The notes: generated by a model from the sequence alone, not told the origin. A DNA stretch of 64,000 bases from Methylobacterium sp. SyP6R (GCF_019216885.1 NZ_JAAQRC020000001.1:3144501-3208500); one strand, 5' to 3'. Counted from the first letter of the stretch, positions 17,893 through 27,837 are shown. Numbers and translations: made by a program.

Positions 17893-18339
17893 ATGCTCGA
17901 CGACATCTACAATGCCCGCATCCTCGCCCTCGCGGCGGACATCCCCCGCCTCGGCCGCCTGCCGCGCCCGGGGGCGAGCGCGTCCAAGCACTCGAAGCTG
18001 TGCGGCTCGACCGTGACGGTCGATCTCGTCGCCGAGGGCGGCACGGTCACCGACTTCGCCCACGACGTGAAGGCCTGCGCGCTCGGCCAGGCCGCCTCCT
18101 CGCTGATGGCCCGTCACGTGGTCGGGGCGAGCGCCGAGGAACTGCGCGCACTTCGCGAGACCGTGCGGCGGATGCTGAAGGAGAACGGGCCGGCCCCGGA
18201 GGGGAAGTTCGCCGATTTCGCGGTGCTGGAGCCGGTGCGGGACTTCAAGGCGCGCCACGCCTCGACGCTGCTCACCTTCGACGCGGTGGTGGACGCCCTC
18301 GACCAGATCGCCGCCCAAAAAGAGGCGGTGCCGGCGTGA
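17893..18339 (+). CDS. NifU/IscU-like iron-sulfur scaffold protein, 148 aa
   Basis: The protein reads MLDDIYNARILALAADIPRL, with SKLCGSTVTVDL and VKACALGQAASSLM as the cysteine positions of the NifU N-terminal/IscU-like fold. Such proteins hold nascent Fe-S clusters; this alphaproteobacterial form is a divergent paralogue. An alternative ATG at 17888 is out of frame. Its stop overlaps the yidD GTG start, so the two are coupled. It is divergent from folE, with about 250 nt between them. Confidence 0.85.
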   Translation: MLDDIYNARILALAADIPRLGRLPRPGASASKHSKLCGSTVTVDLVAEGGTVTDFAHDVKACALGQAASSLMARHVVGASAEELRALRETVRRMLKENGPAPEGKFADFAVLEPVRDFKARHASTLLTFDAVVDALDQIAAQKEAVPA

Positions 18340-18653
18340 GCCCGACCCGCCGCGCGGCGCATCTCGCCATCCGCGGCTACCAGCTGACCTTGTCGGGCCT
18401 CGTCGGGCGCCAGTGCCGGCACTGGCCGTCCTGCTCGGCCTATACCGACGAGGCGATCCAGCGCCACGGCCTCTGGGCCGGCGGCTGGATGGGATTCGCC
18501 CGGATCTGCCGCTGCGGCCCGTTCGGCACCCACGGCATCGACCTCGTGCCGGACGCCCCGCCTCCTGGTGCCGCCTGGCACCGCCCCTGGGCCTATGCCC
18601 GCTGGCGCGGGGTCAACGCGCCGCCGCCGCTCTGCGAGCGCGTCGAGGGCTGA
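18336..18653 (+). CDS. yidD: YidD-type membrane protein insertion efficiency factor, 105 aa
   Basis: YidD is a small amphipathic protein at the inner membrane that aids YidC-dependent insertion. The sequence IRGYQLTLSGLVGRQCRHWP followed by SCSAYTDEAIQRHGLW and GFARICRCGPFGTHGIDLVP is the family pattern. The GTG start overlaps the upstream stop as GTGA. Usually yidD sits beside rnpA and yidC; here it is about 27 kb away, between the Fe-S scaffold and thrS. Confidence 0.9.
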   Translation: MSPTRRAAHLAIRGYQLTLSGLVGRQCRHWPSCSAYTDEAIQRHGLWAGGWMGFARICRCGPFGTHGIDLVPDAPPPGAAWHRPWAYARWRGVNAPPPLCERVEG

Positions 18654-18819
18654 GCGCGAAGACGCGGGCGAAGGTGCAGGACTGTGTCTGACATGTCCCG
18701 TCATCGCTGCTATACGGCGCGGCGTCCGGTGCGTGGCTGAAGCCCGCCGGATTCGTGTCCACCATCCGGCTTACCTGCACCGTGCGCAGGAGTGAGCCCC
18801 GAGGAGCTTTTCGAGACCC

Positions 18820-20832
18820 ATGCCGATCCTGACATTTCCCAACGGCGATACGCGGTCCTTCGACGGCGCCGTGACCGGCCGCACCGTCGTCGAGGGCATC
18901 GCCAAGTCCCTGGCCAAGCGCACCGTGGCGATGGCTCTCGACGGCTCTGTCCGCGACCTCGGCGACACGATCGAGGCGGATGCCCGCATCGAGTTCCTCG
19001 ACCGTACCGACCCGCGGGCGCTGGAACTGATCCGGCACGATTGCGCCCACGTCCTGGCGGAGGCCGTGCAGTCGCTGTGGCCGGAGACGCAGGTCACGAT
19101 CGGCCCGGTGATCGAGAACGGCTTCTACTACGACTTCCACCGCGAGACCCCGTTCTCGCCGGAGGACTTCCCGGCGATCGAGGCGCGGATGCGCGAGATC
19201 ATCGCCCGGGACGCCCCCTTCACCAAGGAGATCTGGGCCCGCGACGACGTGCGCAGGCTGTTCGAGCAGAAGGGCGAGCACTTCAAGGTCGAGCTGGTCG
19301 ACGCGATCCCGCCGGGCGAGGACCTGCGGATCTACCGCCAGGGCGAGTGGTTCGACCTCTGCCGCGGCCCGCACATGACCTCGACCGCCAAGATCGGCAG
19401 CGCCTTCAAGCTGATGAAGGTGGCCGGCGCCTATTGGCGCGGCGATTCGACGAAGCCTATGCTGAGCCGGATCTACGCCACCGCCTGGGCGACCCAAGCC
19501 GATCTCGACGCCTACCTGAACCGCCTCGCCGAGGCCGAGCGCCGCGACCACCGCAAGCTCGGCCGCGAGATGGACCTCTTCCACTTCCAGGAGGAGGGGC
19601 CGGGCGTGGTGTTCTGGCACCCGAAGGGCTGGACCCTGTTCCAGTCGCTGATCGCCTACATGCGCCGGCGCCTGAAGGGCGACTACGCCGAGGTGAACGC
19701 GCCGCAGATCCTCGACAAGGCCCTGTGGGAGACGTCCGGCCACTGGGACTGGTACCGGGAGAACATGTTCGTCACGAAGACCGAGGACGACCGCGTCTTC
19801 GCGATCAAGCCGATGAACTGCCCCGGCCACGTCCAGATCTTCAAGCACGGGCTGAAGTCCTACCGCGACCTGCCGCTGCGCATGGCCGAGTTCGGCGCGG
19901 TCTCGCGCTACGAACCGTCGGGCGCGCTGCACGGCCTGATGCGGGTGCGGGCCTTCACGCAGGACGACGCCCACGTCTTCTGCACCGAGGACCAGCTCGC
20001 CGCCGAGTGCCTGAAGATCAACGACCTGATCCTCTCGACTTACGCCGATTTCGGCTTCGACGAGATCGTGGTGAAGCTCTCGACCCGGCCCGAGAAGCGC
20101 GTCGGCTCGGACGCCCTGTGGGATCACGCCGAGGAGGTGATGACCCGGGTGCTCTCCCAGATCGAGGAGCAGTCCGGCGGGCGGATCAAGACCGCGATCA
20201 ACCCCGGCGAGGGCGCCTTCTACGGCCCGAAATTCGAGTACGTTTTGCGCGACGCCATCGGCCGCGACTGGCAATGCGGCACCACGCAGGTCGACTTCAA
20301 CCTGCCGGAGCGGTTCGGCGCGTTCTTCGTCGATGCCGACGGGCAGAAGAAGACCCCGGTCATGGTCCACCGGGCGATCTGCGGCTCGATGGAGCGCTTC
20401 ACCGGCATCCTGATCGAGCATTTCGCCGGCCATTTCCCGCTCTGGCTGGCGCCGCTCCAGGTGGTCGTCGCGACGATCACCGGCGAGGCCGACCCCTATG
20501 CCCGCGAGGTCCTGAAGGCGGCGGACGCGGCGGGGCTGCGGGCCGAGGCCGATCTTCGCAACGAGAAGATCAACTACAAGGTCCGCGAGCATTCCCACGC
20601 CAAGGTGCCGGTGATGCTGGTCGTCGGCCGCAAGGAAGGCGAGGAGCGCACCGTCTCGATCCGCCGCCTCGGCAGCCCGCAGAGCCGCACGCTGCCGCTC
20701 GACCAGGCTCTGGCCGAGCTCGTCGCCGAGGCGACCTTCCCGGATCTGCGCCGGGCGGAAGCGGTGGCCGATGCCGTGCCGAGCGAGGGCGTGACGCTCG
20801 ACGGGCAGCACGGCGAAACGCCGGTGCCGTAA
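18820..20832 (+). CDS. thrS: Threonyl-tRNA synthetase
   Basis: ThrS charges tRNA-Thr and edits mischarged serine. The 670-residue protein has the N-terminal TGS domain ([20 protein letters not shown]), the editing domain with [17 protein letters not shown], the class II catalytic core (motif 2 region [20 protein letters not shown]; zinc site around [10 protein letters not shown]) and a C-terminal anticodon-binding domain. Length is normal. The 166-nt upstream region shows no obvious leader structure. It ends at a bidirectional terminator shared with nhaA. Confidence 0.98.
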   Translation: MPILTFPNGDTRSFDGAVTGRTVVEGIAKSLAKRTVAMALDGSVRDLGDTIEADARIEFLDRTDPRALELIRHDCAHVLAEAVQSLWPETQVTIGPVIENGFYYDFHRETPFSPEDFPAIEARMREIIARDAPFTKEIWARDDVRRLFEQKGEHFKVELVDAIPPGEDLRIYRQGEWFDLCRGPHMTSTAKIGSAFKLMKVAGAYWRGDSTKPMLSRIYATAWATQADLDAYLNRLAEAERRDHRKLGREMDLFHFQEEGPGVVFWHPKGWTLFQSLIAYMRRRLKGDYAEVNAPQILDKALWETSGHWDWYRENMFVTKTEDDRVFAIKPMNCPGHVQIFKHGLKSYRDLPLRMAEFGAVSRYEPSGALHGLMRVRAFTQDDAHVFCTEDQLAAECLKINDLILSTYADFGFDEIVVKLSTRPEKRVGSDALWDHAEEVMTRVLSQIEEQSGGRIKTAINPGEGAFYGPKFEYVLRDAIGRDWQCGTTQVDFNLPERFGAFFVDADGQKKTPVMVHRAICGSMERFTGILIEHFAGHFPLWLAPLQVVVATITGEADPYAREVLKAADAAGLRAEADLRNEKINYKVREHSHAKVPVMLVVGRKEGEERTVSIRRLGSPQSRTLPLDQALAELVAEATFPDLRRAEAVADAVPSEGVTLDGQHGETPVP

Positions 20833-20841
20833 TCCCGAGAA

Positions 20842-20874
20842 GGGACGGGGTCGGCCCGCCGGCCCCGCCCTTTT
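20842..20874. terminator. Terminator between convergent thrS and nhaA
   Basis: An imperfect G/C stem (GGGACGGGGTCGG pairing with CCGGCCCCGCCC) is followed by TTTT at 20871-20874. Position 9 nt after the thrS stop and just before the nhaA end fits a terminator for thrS and perhaps both. Confidence 0.7.
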
Positions 20875-20889
20875 CGTCGTCCGCGACGC

Positions 20890-22098
20890 TCAGGACGTCC
20901 GCGACTGTGCCGGTGCGGGCGCAGGCGGGGCCAGCCGCAGCACCAGGGCTCCGGCGGCCATGCAGAGCAGCGAGCCGGCCAGCACGCCGATCTTGGTCTC
21001 GGCCTCCAGTTCCGGGCTGCTGGCGAAGGCCAGGAGGCCGATGAACAGACTCATGGTGAACCCGACCCCGCACAGCAGCGCCACGCCGTAGATCTGGAGC
21101 CAGGTGGCGCGGGCCGGCCGCTGCGCCCAGCCGAGCCTGACCACGCCCAGCACGAATCCGAACACCCCGAGCTGCTTGCCGAGGAACAGGCCCAAAGCCA
21201 CGCCGAGGGTGACGGGATCGAGCAGCATCGCCGGCTTGAACCCGGCCAGGGACACGCCCGCATTGGCGAAGCCGAAGATCGGCAGGATCAGGAACGCCGA
21301 CCACGGATGGATCGCGTGTTCGAGGATGTGCAGCGGCGAGGTCGGGTCGTCCGGCTTGCCGACGCTGAGGCGCAAGGGGATCGTCAGCGCGAGCAGCACG
21401 CCGGCGATCGTCGCGTGGATGCCGGATTTGAGCACGAACACCCACAGCACCACGCCGAGCAGCAGGTAGGGCCACAGCCGCGCGACACCGGCCTTGTTCA
21501 TCCCGTAGAGCGCGGCGAGCGTCAGGCCTGCGCCTCCGAGCATCGGCAGCGACAAGTCGGCGGTGTAGAACGCCGCGATGATGACGACCGCGCCGAGGTC
21601 GTCGATGATCGCGAGCGCGGTCAGGAAGACCTTGAGCGAGACCGGCACGCGCGAGCCGAGCAGCGCCAGCACCCCGAGCGCGAAGGCGATGTCGGTGGCG
21701 GCCGGAATCGCCCAGCCGCGCAGGGTCTCCGGCGAATGCCAGTTGATCGCGGTGTAGACCAGCGCCGGCATCAGCATGCCGCCGAGCGCCGCGACGCCGG
21801 GCAGGATGCGGTCGGGCCAGGTGCGCAGCCGCCCGTCCAGAACCTCGCGCTTGATCTCGAGGCCGACCAGCAGGAAGAACACCGCCATCAGGGCGTCGTT
21901 GATCCAGTGCAGCAGGCTCAACGGGCCGAGATAGGCTTTCAGGGCCGCGAAATAGGTATCCGCATAGGCGGAATTGGCGACGACCAGCGCGAGCGCCGCG
22001 CTCGCCATCAGCACCAGGCCGCCGCTGGCTTCGTTGTGCAGCATGGAGCGCAAGGCCGAGAGCGGCCGGCGAATGGGCATCGGGGCCTGGATGTTCAT
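20890..22098 (-). CDS. nhaA: Na+/H+ antiporter NhaA
   Basis: NhaA exchanges cytoplasmic sodium for external protons and supports pH and salt homeostasis. The frame from ATG 22098 gives 402 residues with about 12 hydrophobic segments. The transport-site region reads [19 protein letters not shown] and [18 protein letters not shown], with the paired aspartates of the family. Upstream in-frame sequence is open to 22671 but is Pro/Arg-rich and not family-like. A GTG nine nt upstream (22107) is an alternative start. Confidence 0.95.
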   Translation of the reverse strand: MNIQAPMPIRRPLSALRSMLHNEASGGLVLMASAALALVVANSAYADTYFAALKAYLGPLSLLHWINDALMAVFFLLVGLEIKREVLDGRLRTWPDRILPGVAALGGMLMPALVYTAINWHSPETLRGWAIPAATDIAFALGVLALLGSRVPVSLKVFLTALAIIDDLGAVVIIAAFYTADLSLPMLGGAGLTLAALYGMNKAGVARLWPYLLLGVVLWVFVLKSGIHATIAGVLLALTIPLRLSVGKPDDPTSPLHILEHAIHPWSAFLILPIFGFANAGVSLAGFKPAMLLDPVTLGVALGLFLGKQLGVFGFVLGVVRLGWAQRPARATWLQIYGVALLCGVGFTMSLFIGLLAFASSPELEAETKIGVLAGSLLCMAAGALVLRLAPPAPAPAQSRTS

Positions 22099-22196
22099 GT
22101 CGTTCACCTTGCGGGTCCGCAGGGGAGGGGGCGGCGGAATCCGCCGATTGTCGGAGACACTGTCTTCGCGAGGGCGGCCGAGCCGGGGTGGACCTG

Positions 22197-22397
22197 TCAC
22201 GATGGCTGCGCCGAGGTCGGGGCCGTGGCCCCATCGTCGCGGGTGCCGATCAGGCCGCCGACCAGCAGAAGGCAGAGCACACCGAGGATGGCGACGAGTG
22301 CGACCGCCAGGACGACGTCGGCGGCGCGGACGGTCGTCGGGGCGCGGCGGCTGGCGACTGATGGCCGGAGGCGACGGTGGCTGGTCGGATGAGGCAT
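22197..22397 (-). CDS. Possible small single-pass membrane protein, 66 aa
   Basis: From ATG 22397 the frame gives a basic N-terminus, then one clear hydrophobic segment ([20 protein letters not shown]) and a short polar tail ([16 protein letters not shown]). It lies 98 nt upstream of nhaA on the same strand and could be co-transcribed. The membrane segment argues that it is real, but high-GC shadows can look similar. Unknown family. Confidence 0.4.
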   Translation of the reverse strand: MPHPTSHRRLRPSVASRRAPTTVRAADVVLAVALVAILGVLCLLLVGGLIGTRDDGATAPTSAQPS

Positions 22398-22536
22398 GGG
22401 CACGGGTCTCCGCCGCTGGCGGCCCGACCAGCGGTAGAGATCCTGCAAGCCCCGTCACGAGGCCGCACACCTTGGCGCCCCTATCCCATCGATCGACGGC
22501 GCGTGCAATGGCGCACGCCCGGTCCGGGTGCGCGAG

Positions 22537-22637
22537 AGGGCTCCACGATCGCGTTGCAATCGTGACGCTCTCCGGGCCTTTGGTTGTGCCGCACCCACCG
22601 CGCCGAACCCGCATCCGCTTCGTCGGAAAATGCTCTA
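22537..22637. repeat. Diverged copy of the TA-flanked miniature element
   Basis: The end GCTTCGTCGGAAAATGCTC followed by TA (22636-22637) matches the vapC insertion in reverse orientation, and CACGATCGCGTTGCAATCG corresponds to its palindromic half. The left end is eroded. It lies just upstream of the channel gene, so it may hold or disturb that gene's promoter. Confidence 0.6.
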
Positions 22638-22669
22638 TGGGGCATGCCCGCCTCGCCCGACCGGACCGC

Positions 22670-23442
22670 ATGTCTTCCCTGAAAGCCCGATTGCAGGCCC
22701 TCTACGAGGGTGACACCGACCAGGCGCATCGCTTCCGGTACGCCCTGCTCGCCTTCGACGTCGCGACGATCGCCTTCGTGATCGCGACCTCGTTCCTGCC
22801 TCTCTCTCTCCCTGGATCCTCGCCCTCGACGGATTGCTCGGGCTCGGGGTGCTGGCGGATTTCCTCGGCCGCCTGACGATCAGCCGGGCGCCGGCCCGCG
22901 AGTTCCTGCGCCTGAGCACCTGGACGGACGTGGTCGCCATCGCCTCGTTCCTGGCGCCGATGTTCGCGGAGGGCGTCGGCTTCCTGCGCATCCTGCGTAC
23001 GCTGCGCCTGTCGCGCACCTACCAGCTGCTCGAGCGCCTGCGCCACGACAGCCGGGTCTTCCGGCGCAACGAGGAGGCGATCCTCGCGGCGACCAACCTC
23101 GTCGTGTTCGTGTTCGTGATGACCGGCGTGGTCTACGTCACGCAGCATCGCACCAATCCGGCGATCGGCAGTCCGGTCGATGCCCTGTACTTCACGGTCA
23201 CGTCGCTGACGACCACCGGCTACGGCGACATCACCCTGCCGGGCACCTCCGGACGGCTGATCTCGGTGTTCGTGATGATCTGCGGCGTGACCTTGTTCTT
23301 CCGCCTCGCCCAGGTGGTGTTCCGGCCCTACAAGGTGCGTTTCCCGTGCCCGACCTGCGGCTTGCAGCGGCACGAGCCCGACGCCGTGCATTGCAAGGCC
23401 TGCGGCACCACGCTGAACATTCCCGACGAAGGCGCCGACTGA
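22670..23442 (+). pseudogene. Voltage-gated-type K+ channel, frame broken at a CT repeat
   Basis: The start [20 protein letters not shown] and the first membrane helix (ALLAFDVATIAFVIATSFLP) are in one frame. Everything after 22810 is in another: an S4-like helix with spaced arginines (LRILRTLRLSRTYQLLERLR), the selectivity filter TTTGYGD, and a C-terminal zinc-ribbon-like pair (CPTCG and CKACG). The frames meet at the CT run 22800-22810. Removing one TC unit gives a perfect join, FLPLSPWILALDGLLGLG. This is either a phase-variable switch in the off state, a decayed gene, or a sequencing error. Confidence 0.8.
22800..22810 (+). repeat. CT dinucleotide run at the channel frameshift
   Basis: C followed by five TC units lies in the coding sequence exactly where the reading frame is lost. 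One unit fewer restores a full channel. Such runs are prone to strand slippage, though five units is short for strong phase variation. Confidence 0.75.
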
Positions 23443-23575
23443 GACCGCCGTGCCGGGAGGGGTCGGTGCACGGCGACATGATCGGGGTTCGACCCTGAGC
23501 GTGCCGTGTGCGGGTCGGCACGGCGAGCGCGGTCCGGCGGGCGTACCAGATTGCCGGCAAGCCAGGACTCACGCC

Positions 23576-23812
23576 ATGTCCGAGATCGTCTCCGACGTCA
23601 CCCGCTACGCCATCCGCCGCGACCGGGCCGGCTGGACGGTCTACGACCTGCGCTCCGGGGCGATCGCGGTCATCGGCGATGTGCTGCAAATCGGCCTCGA
23701 CCGCGACGAGGCCGAGTGCGTCGCGGAGGCCTCTGGCGATGGGCCGCACGTCTCGGCGCTCGCGGGCGTGCTGCCGCGATTCGCGTGGTTCCAGGTACCG
23801 GCCCGTCCGTGA
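23576..23812 (+). CDS. Hypothetical protein, 78 aa
   Basis: The frame starts MSEIVSDVTRYAIRRDRAGW and continues TVYDLRSGAIAVIGDVLQIG, a plausible small soluble fold, ending at a repeat region. I recognise no family. The ATG is preceded by AGGACT, a weak ribosome-binding site. Amino-acid composition is balanced, unlike the arginine-rich shadow frames here, which supports it being real. Confidence 0.6.
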   Translation: MSEIVSDVTRYAIRRDRAGWTVYDLRSGAIAVIGDVLQIGLDRDEAECVAEASGDGPHVSALAGVLPRFAWFQVPARP

Positions 23813-23875
23813 AAGGGCGCTCGATCGGCGCCATCTTTCGATCCGGCGGGAATAGCGGAATATCCCGACCCCTCA

Positions 23876-24010
23876 CCTCATCCTGAGGCGCGACCGGAGG
23901 GAGCCTCGAAGGAGGGATCCAGAAGCCTCGGCGATTCCTGGAGCCCTCCTTCGAGGTCAGCCGATTTCCAATCGGGTGCGATCTGCGATCGCCAACACCT
24001 CAGGATGAGG
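23876..24010. repeat. Structured palindromic repeat, intact copy (135 bp)
   Basis: It starts CCTCATCCTGAGG and ends CCTCAGGATGAGG, exact reverse complements. Inside is a long hairpin (CCTCGAAGGAGGG against CCCTCCTTCGAGG) and a small one, CCGATT-TCC-AATCGG. The copy at 54357 has the same order of hairpins, but the small one there reads GTCGATC-TCT-GATCGAC, so bases changed while pairing was kept. It lies in a gene-free gap between convergent genes. Confidence 0.8.
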
Positions 24011-24075
24011 TTGGAGGATAGGAACCTCAGTTTTCCGGAACGTCCGAAGATCGGGCCTCTCCCGAAATTGCGAGA

Positions 24076-24831
24076 TCAGGCCCGAAACCCCTCGAACACC
24101 ATCTGGTCGGCATGCGCCCGCGCCAGCTGCACCTGCGCCTCGGTCCTGACGGTCCAGGTCATCACCGGCATGCGCCCGAGCAGGCGGCAGAGATGGGTCG
24201 CGGCGTTCGGCAGGTCGTCGACGCGCCAGGACAGGAAGTCCGGACGGCTCTCGGACACATGCAGCAGGTTCGCCAGCCCGTGCCGTTGCGCCTCGGTGAG
24301 GGCGGCATAGGCCGGGTCGTCGTGGTGGCTCTCCGCGACGATGCCGCGCGGGACTCCCGGCGCGAGATCGGCAAGCGCCCCGACGATGACGGGATCGAAC
24401 GATTTCAGCGCCACCGGCCCGTCATAGGCGGCGACGATGTCCGCGGTGCGGCGGGCCAGGTCCAAGTCGCCGTCGTGCCGGGTCTTCACCTCGATCACCA
24501 GCGGCGTCCGGCCGGCGATTTTTCCCAAGAATTCCGACAGGGTCGGGACGCGCTCGGCGCTGCCGAGCACCGTCAATCGCTTGAGATCGGCGGCGTCGCG
24601 CTCGCGCACGAGGCCATCGGCCCCGGTGAGCCGGCCGAGGCCGGCATCGTGGAACACCATCGCCTCGCCGTCCCGGCTGAGCTGGACGTCGCACTCGATC
24701 GCGTAGCCGCCACCGATCGCGGCCTCGGCGGCGGCGATCGTGTTCTCGGGGATGCCGGCGCCGCGGTCGTGCAGGCCGCGATGGGCGATCGGACGGGCGG
24801 TCAGCCAGTCGGGGGCGAGGCGGTCTGTCAT
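24076..24831 (-). CDS. Glycerophosphodiester phosphodiesterase, 251 aa
   Basis: Hydrolyses glycerophosphodiesters to glycerol 3-phosphate and an alcohol. Motifs are AHRGLHDRGAGIPENTIAA (catalytic His about 17), AIECDVQLSRDG with the metal Glu/Asp, and VFHDAGLGRLTG (second His). No signal peptide is evident, suggesting a cytosolic UgpQ-like enzyme. It begins 4 nt after the RidA-family stop and is likely in one operon with it. Confidence 0.92.
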   Translation of the reverse strand: MTDRLAPDWLTARPIAHRGLHDRGAGIPENTIAAAEAAIGGGYAIECDVQLSRDGEAMVFHDAGLGRLTGADGLVRERDAADLKRLTVLGSAERVPTLSEFLGKIAGRTPLVIEVKTRHDGDLDLARRTADIVAAYDGPVALKSFDPVIVGALADLAPGVPRGIVAESHHDDPAYAALTEAQRHGLANLLHVSESRPDFLSWRVDDLPNAATHLCRLLGRMPVMTWTVRTEAQVQLARAHADQMVFEGFRA

Positions 24832-24835
24832 TGTA

Positions 24836-25309
24836 TCAGCGGATCTCGAACATGCCCTCGACCTCGACCACGGCGTCGAGCGGAAGTTCCGCGACGCCGA
24901 TCGTCGAGCGGGCGTGGCGGCCGCGCTCGCCCATCACCTGCACCATCAGGTCGGAGGCGCCGTTCATCACGCCCGCGATGGCCGAGAAGCCCGGTGCCGC
25001 GTTGATGAAGCCGCCGAGCCGCAGGCAGGCCACCACCGCGTCGTCGAGGTTGCCGGCCGCCGCGCGCAGCTGCGCCAGGACGTTGAGGGCGCAGTGCCGC
25101 GCCGCCTCGGCAGCCAGTTCCGGCGAGACCGCGCCGCCGACCTTGCCCTTGTGGGCCGGGTCGATCTGGCCGTCGGCGCCGAAGGGCAGCTGGCCCGAGA
25201 TGATCACCAGGTTGCCGCTGCGCTGGAAGCCGACATAGTTCGCCACGGGGGCCGCGGCCGGCGGCAGGGTGAAGCCGAGCTCCTTCAGGCGGTCGAGGGT
25301 CGCGCTCAT
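24836..25309 (-). CDS. RidA-family protein (YjgF/Rid), 157 aa
   Basis: Rid proteins hydrolyse reactive enamine/imine intermediates or are uncharacterised relatives. The sequence MSATLDRLKELGFTLPPAAA, NLVIISGQLPFGADGQ and GRHARSTIGVAELPLDAVVE fits the long Rid subgroup of about 155 residues. The typical substrate arginine position is in HARSTIGV. It is the first gene of a two-gene unit with the phosphodiesterase and is divergent from argD. Confidence 0.9.
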   Translation of the reverse strand: MSATLDRLKELGFTLPPAAAPVANYVGFQRSGNLVIISGQLPFGADGQIDPAHKGKVGGAVSPELAAEAARHCALNVLAQLRAAAGNLDDAVVACLRLGGFINAAPGFSAIAGVMNGASDLMVQVMGERGRHARSTIGVAELPLDAVVEVEGMFEIR

Positions 25310-25495
25310 CGGTCCAATCTCCCACCAGGCCCGCCAGCTCGCCGCGTCATGGCCGGTTCGTCGTCCCCGCGGCGTGACTGCCGCGGCGCGGCCGAGACCG
25401 GCCGCCCGAGGGTCTGTGCCCCGAAGGAAGTCCGGCCGCAACCCCGGGCGGGGCGATGTGTCCGTGTCATCTCGGCGTCATCTTCATCGACGGCG

Positions 25496-25523
25496 TTGAC
25501 AGGGCGCGCTCGTTCCATAGTAT
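25496..25523 (+). promoter_or_regulatory. Consensus-like sigma-70 promoter for argD-argF
   Basis: TTGACA at 25496-25501 and TAGTAT at 25518-25523 are separated by 16 nt, one of the best promoter matches in the window. Transcription would start near 25530, immediately before the hairpin at 25530-25560. Confidence 0.6.
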
Positions 25524-25529
25524 CCGCGC

Positions 25530-25560
25530 GCGCCGCCCTTCGAGGCGGCGCTTTGTTTTC
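25530..25560 (+). terminator. Hairpin plus T-tract in the argD leader (possible attenuator)
   Basis: GCGCCGCC (25530-25537) and GGCGGCGC (25544-25551) form a perfect 8-bp stem around CTTCGA, followed by TTTGTTTTC. This is a textbook intrinsic terminator placed between the promoter and the argD start at 25600. It could stop most transcripts unless relieved. Alternatively it ends transcripts arriving from upstream. Confidence 0.55.
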
Positions 25561-25599
25561 CGGTCGACCGACTCACTCGACCGCGACGGAGACGAGATC

Positions 25600-26793
25600 G
25601 TGACCTCCTCGCTGCTGCCGACCTACGCCCGGGCCAAGGTGTCCTTCGAGCGCGGTGAGGGCGCTTGGCTCATCGCCCGAGACGGCTCGCGATACCTCGA
25701 TTTCGGCGCCGGCATCGCGGTCAACTCGGTCGGCCACGGCCATCCGCACCTCGTCGCCGCCCTGACCGAGCAGGCCCAGAAGGTCTGGCACGTCTCGAAC
25801 CTGTTCGAGGTGCCCGACGCCGAGCGGCTGGCCCAGCGGCTGACCGAGGCGAGCTTCGCCGACGTGGTGTTCTTCGCCAATTCCGGTGCCGAGGCCAACG
25901 AGGCCTGCATCAAGATGGCGCGCAAGTACCACGCCGCCGGCGGCCATCCCGAGCGCTACCGGATCGTCACCTTCGAGGGCGCCTTCCACGGCCGGACGCT
26001 CGCCACCATCGCGGCCGGCGGCCAGCAGAAATACATCGACGGCTTCGGCCCGAAGGTCGACGGGTTCGACCAGGTGCCTTTCGGCGACCTGGAGGCGTTG
26101 AAGGCCGCCATCACGCCGGAGACCGCCGCCCTGATGATCGAGCCGATCCAGGGCGAGGGCGGCCTGCGGGTGGTCTCGCACGAGTGGCTGCGCACCCTGC
26201 GCTCGCTCTGCGACGAGCACGGCCTCCTGCTCATCATGGACGAGGTCCAGACCGGGATCGGCCGGACCGGCAAGCTCTTCGCCCATGAATGGTCGGGCGT
26301 GACGCCGGACATCCTGTCCTCGGCCAAGGGGATCGGCGGCGGCTTCCCGATGGGCGCCTGCCTCGCCACCCGCGAGGCGGCCCGCGGCATGGTGGTCGGC
26401 AGCCACGGCACCACCTTCGGCGGCAACCCGCTCGCCATGGCGGTGGGCAATGCCGTGCTCGACATCGTGCTGGCCCCCGGCTTCCTCGACCACGTGCGCC
26501 AGACCGGCCTTCTGCTGAAGCAGCGGCTCGCCGCCCTCAAGGACCGCCACCCGGACGTGGTCGACGAGATCCGCGGCGAGGGCCTGATGACCGGCCTGCG
26601 CCTCGTGGTGCCGAACACCGAATTCGCCGCCACCGCCCGGGACGAGCACCTGCTGGTGATCCCGGCCGGCGACAACGTCGTGCGCCTGCTGCCGCCGCTG
26701 ATCATCGGCGAGGCCGAGGTGAACGCGGCGCTCGACAAGCTGGAGGCGGCCTGCGCCGCCATGGAGACGAGGGGCCGGAGGGCCGCCGAGTGA
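25600..26793 (+). CDS. argD: Acetylornithine aminotransferase
   Basis: ArgD is a PLP enzyme that makes N-acetylornithine (and can act in lysine synthesis). It shows [55 protein letters not shown] and the PLP lysine in [13 protein letters not shown]. The GTG at 25600 gives [20 protein letters not shown], the normal start; the upstream open frame is not family-like. Its TGA overlaps the argF ATG by one base, so the two are co-translated. Confidence 0.97.
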   Translation: MTSSLLPTYARAKVSFERGEGAWLIARDGSRYLDFGAGIAVNSVGHGHPHLVAALTEQAQKVWHVSNLFEVPDAERLAQRLTEASFADVVFFANSGAEANEACIKMARKYHAAGGHPERYRIVTFEGAFHGRTLATIAAGGQQKYIDGFGPKVDGFDQVPFGDLEALKAAITPETAALMIEPIQGEGGLRVVSHEWLRTLRSLCDEHGLLLIMDEVQTGIGRTGKLFAHEWSGVTPDILSSAKGIGGGFPMGACLATREAARGMVVGSHGTTFGGNPLAMAVGNAVLDIVLAPGFLDHVRQTGLLLKQRLAALKDRHPDVVDEIRGEGLMTGLRLVVPNTEFAATARDEHLLVIPAGDNVVRLLPPLIIGEAEVNAALDKLEAACAAMETRGRRAAE

Positions 26794-27740
26794 TGAATGC
26801 GCCCGTGAAGATCGCGCCGGCCCCCCGGCATTTCCTCGACCTGACCGATTTCAGCGGCGCCGAGCTGCGCACGGTCCTCGATGCCTGCGCCGACCTGAAA
26901 AGCCGCCGCCGCCGGGGCGAGCCCCCGGCCGAGCGTCCGCTCGCCGGCAAGTTCCTCGGCATGGTGTTCGACAAACCCTCGACCCGCACCCGCGTCTCCT
27001 TCGACGTGGCGATGCGGGAACTGGGCGGCGAGACCCTGATGCTCACCGGCCGGGAGATGCAGCTCGGCCGCGGCGAGACCGTCGCCGACACCGCCCGGGT
27101 CCTGTCGCGCTACATCGACGCGATCATGATCCGCATCCTCGATCACGGCATGATGCTGGAACTGGCCGAATACGCCACCATCCCGGTCATCAACGGCCTG
27201 ACGAAGGATTCGCACCCGTGCCAGATCATGGCCGACGTGCTGACCTTCGAGGAGCATCGCGGGCCGATCAAGGGCCGCACCGTCGCCTGGTCGGGCGATT
27301 CGAACAACGTGCTGGCCTCCTGGGCTCACGCCGCGGCGCGGTTCGACTTCACGCTCAACGTCGCCTGCCCGCCCGAGATGCCGGTCTCGGAGAGCCTGAT
27401 CGCCCGCGCCAAGGCCGAGGGCGCGGTGCTCAACGTCACCACCGATCCGTTCGAGGCGGTGGCGGGGGCCGACGCGGTCGTGACCGATTGCTGGGTCTCG
27501 ATGGGCGACGAGGACGAGGCGCACCGCCACAACCTGCTGATGCCCTACCAGGTCAACGGCCGGCTGATGGCGGCCGCCGCCAAGGATGCGGTGTTCATGC
27601 ACTGCCTGCCGGCCCATCGCGGCGAGGAGGTCACCGCCGAGGTGATCGACGGGCCGCAATCGGTGGTGTTCGACGAGGCCGAGAACCGCCTGCACGCCCA
27701 GAAGGGAATCCTGGCCTGGTGCCTCGGCGCCGTGCCGTGA
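26793..27740 (+). CDS. argF: Ornithine carbamoyltransferase
   Basis: ArgF joins ornithine and carbamoyl phosphate to citrulline. Motifs are [20 protein letters not shown] (carbamoyl phosphate binding STRTR), the [10 protein letters not shown] sequence and [11 protein letters not shown] in the ornithine site. At 315 residues the length is normal. It is the second gene of the argD-argF unit; hslO follows after 351 nt that contain a palindrome, so it is probably separate. Confidence 0.97.
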   Translation: MNAPVKIAPAPRHFLDLTDFSGAELRTVLDACADLKSRRRRGEPPAERPLAGKFLGMVFDKPSTRTRVSFDVAMRELGGETLMLTGREMQLGRGETVADTARVLSRYIDAIMIRILDHGMMLELAEYATIPVINGLTKDSHPCQIMADVLTFEEHRGPIKGRTVAWSGDSNNVLASWAHAAARFDFTLNVACPPEMPVSESLIARAKAEGAVLNVTTDPFEAVAGADAVVTDCWVSMGDEDEAHRHNLLMPYQVNGRLMAAAAKDAVFMHCLPAHRGEEVTAEVIDGPQSVVFDEAENRLHAQKGILAWCLGAVP

Positions 27741-27789
27741 GGGTATGACCGACGGGCTGGTGGTTCCGCCCCCACGCTTCGATCATCCT

Positions 27790-27837
27790 CCACGTCATCC
27801 CGGGGCTCGGCAAAGCCGAGAACCCGGGATGACGTGG
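27790..27837. repeat. Palindromic repeat of the CGTCATCCCGG type, copy 1
   Basis: CCACGTCATCCCGG (27790-27803) pairs with CCGGGATGACGTGG (27824-27837), with an inner CTCGGC-AAA-GCCGAG hairpin. A related palindrome is at 59099-59143. It probably ends the argF transcript. The remainder of 27741-28091 has no gene; ATATATCGGGATAAG near 27921 is an AT-rich patch that could be part of the hslO promoter. Confidence 0.7.

Noticed and set aside
23876..24010. CRISPR array
   Set aside because: Repeated hairpins only; no regularly spaced direct repeats or spacers, and no cas genes in the window.
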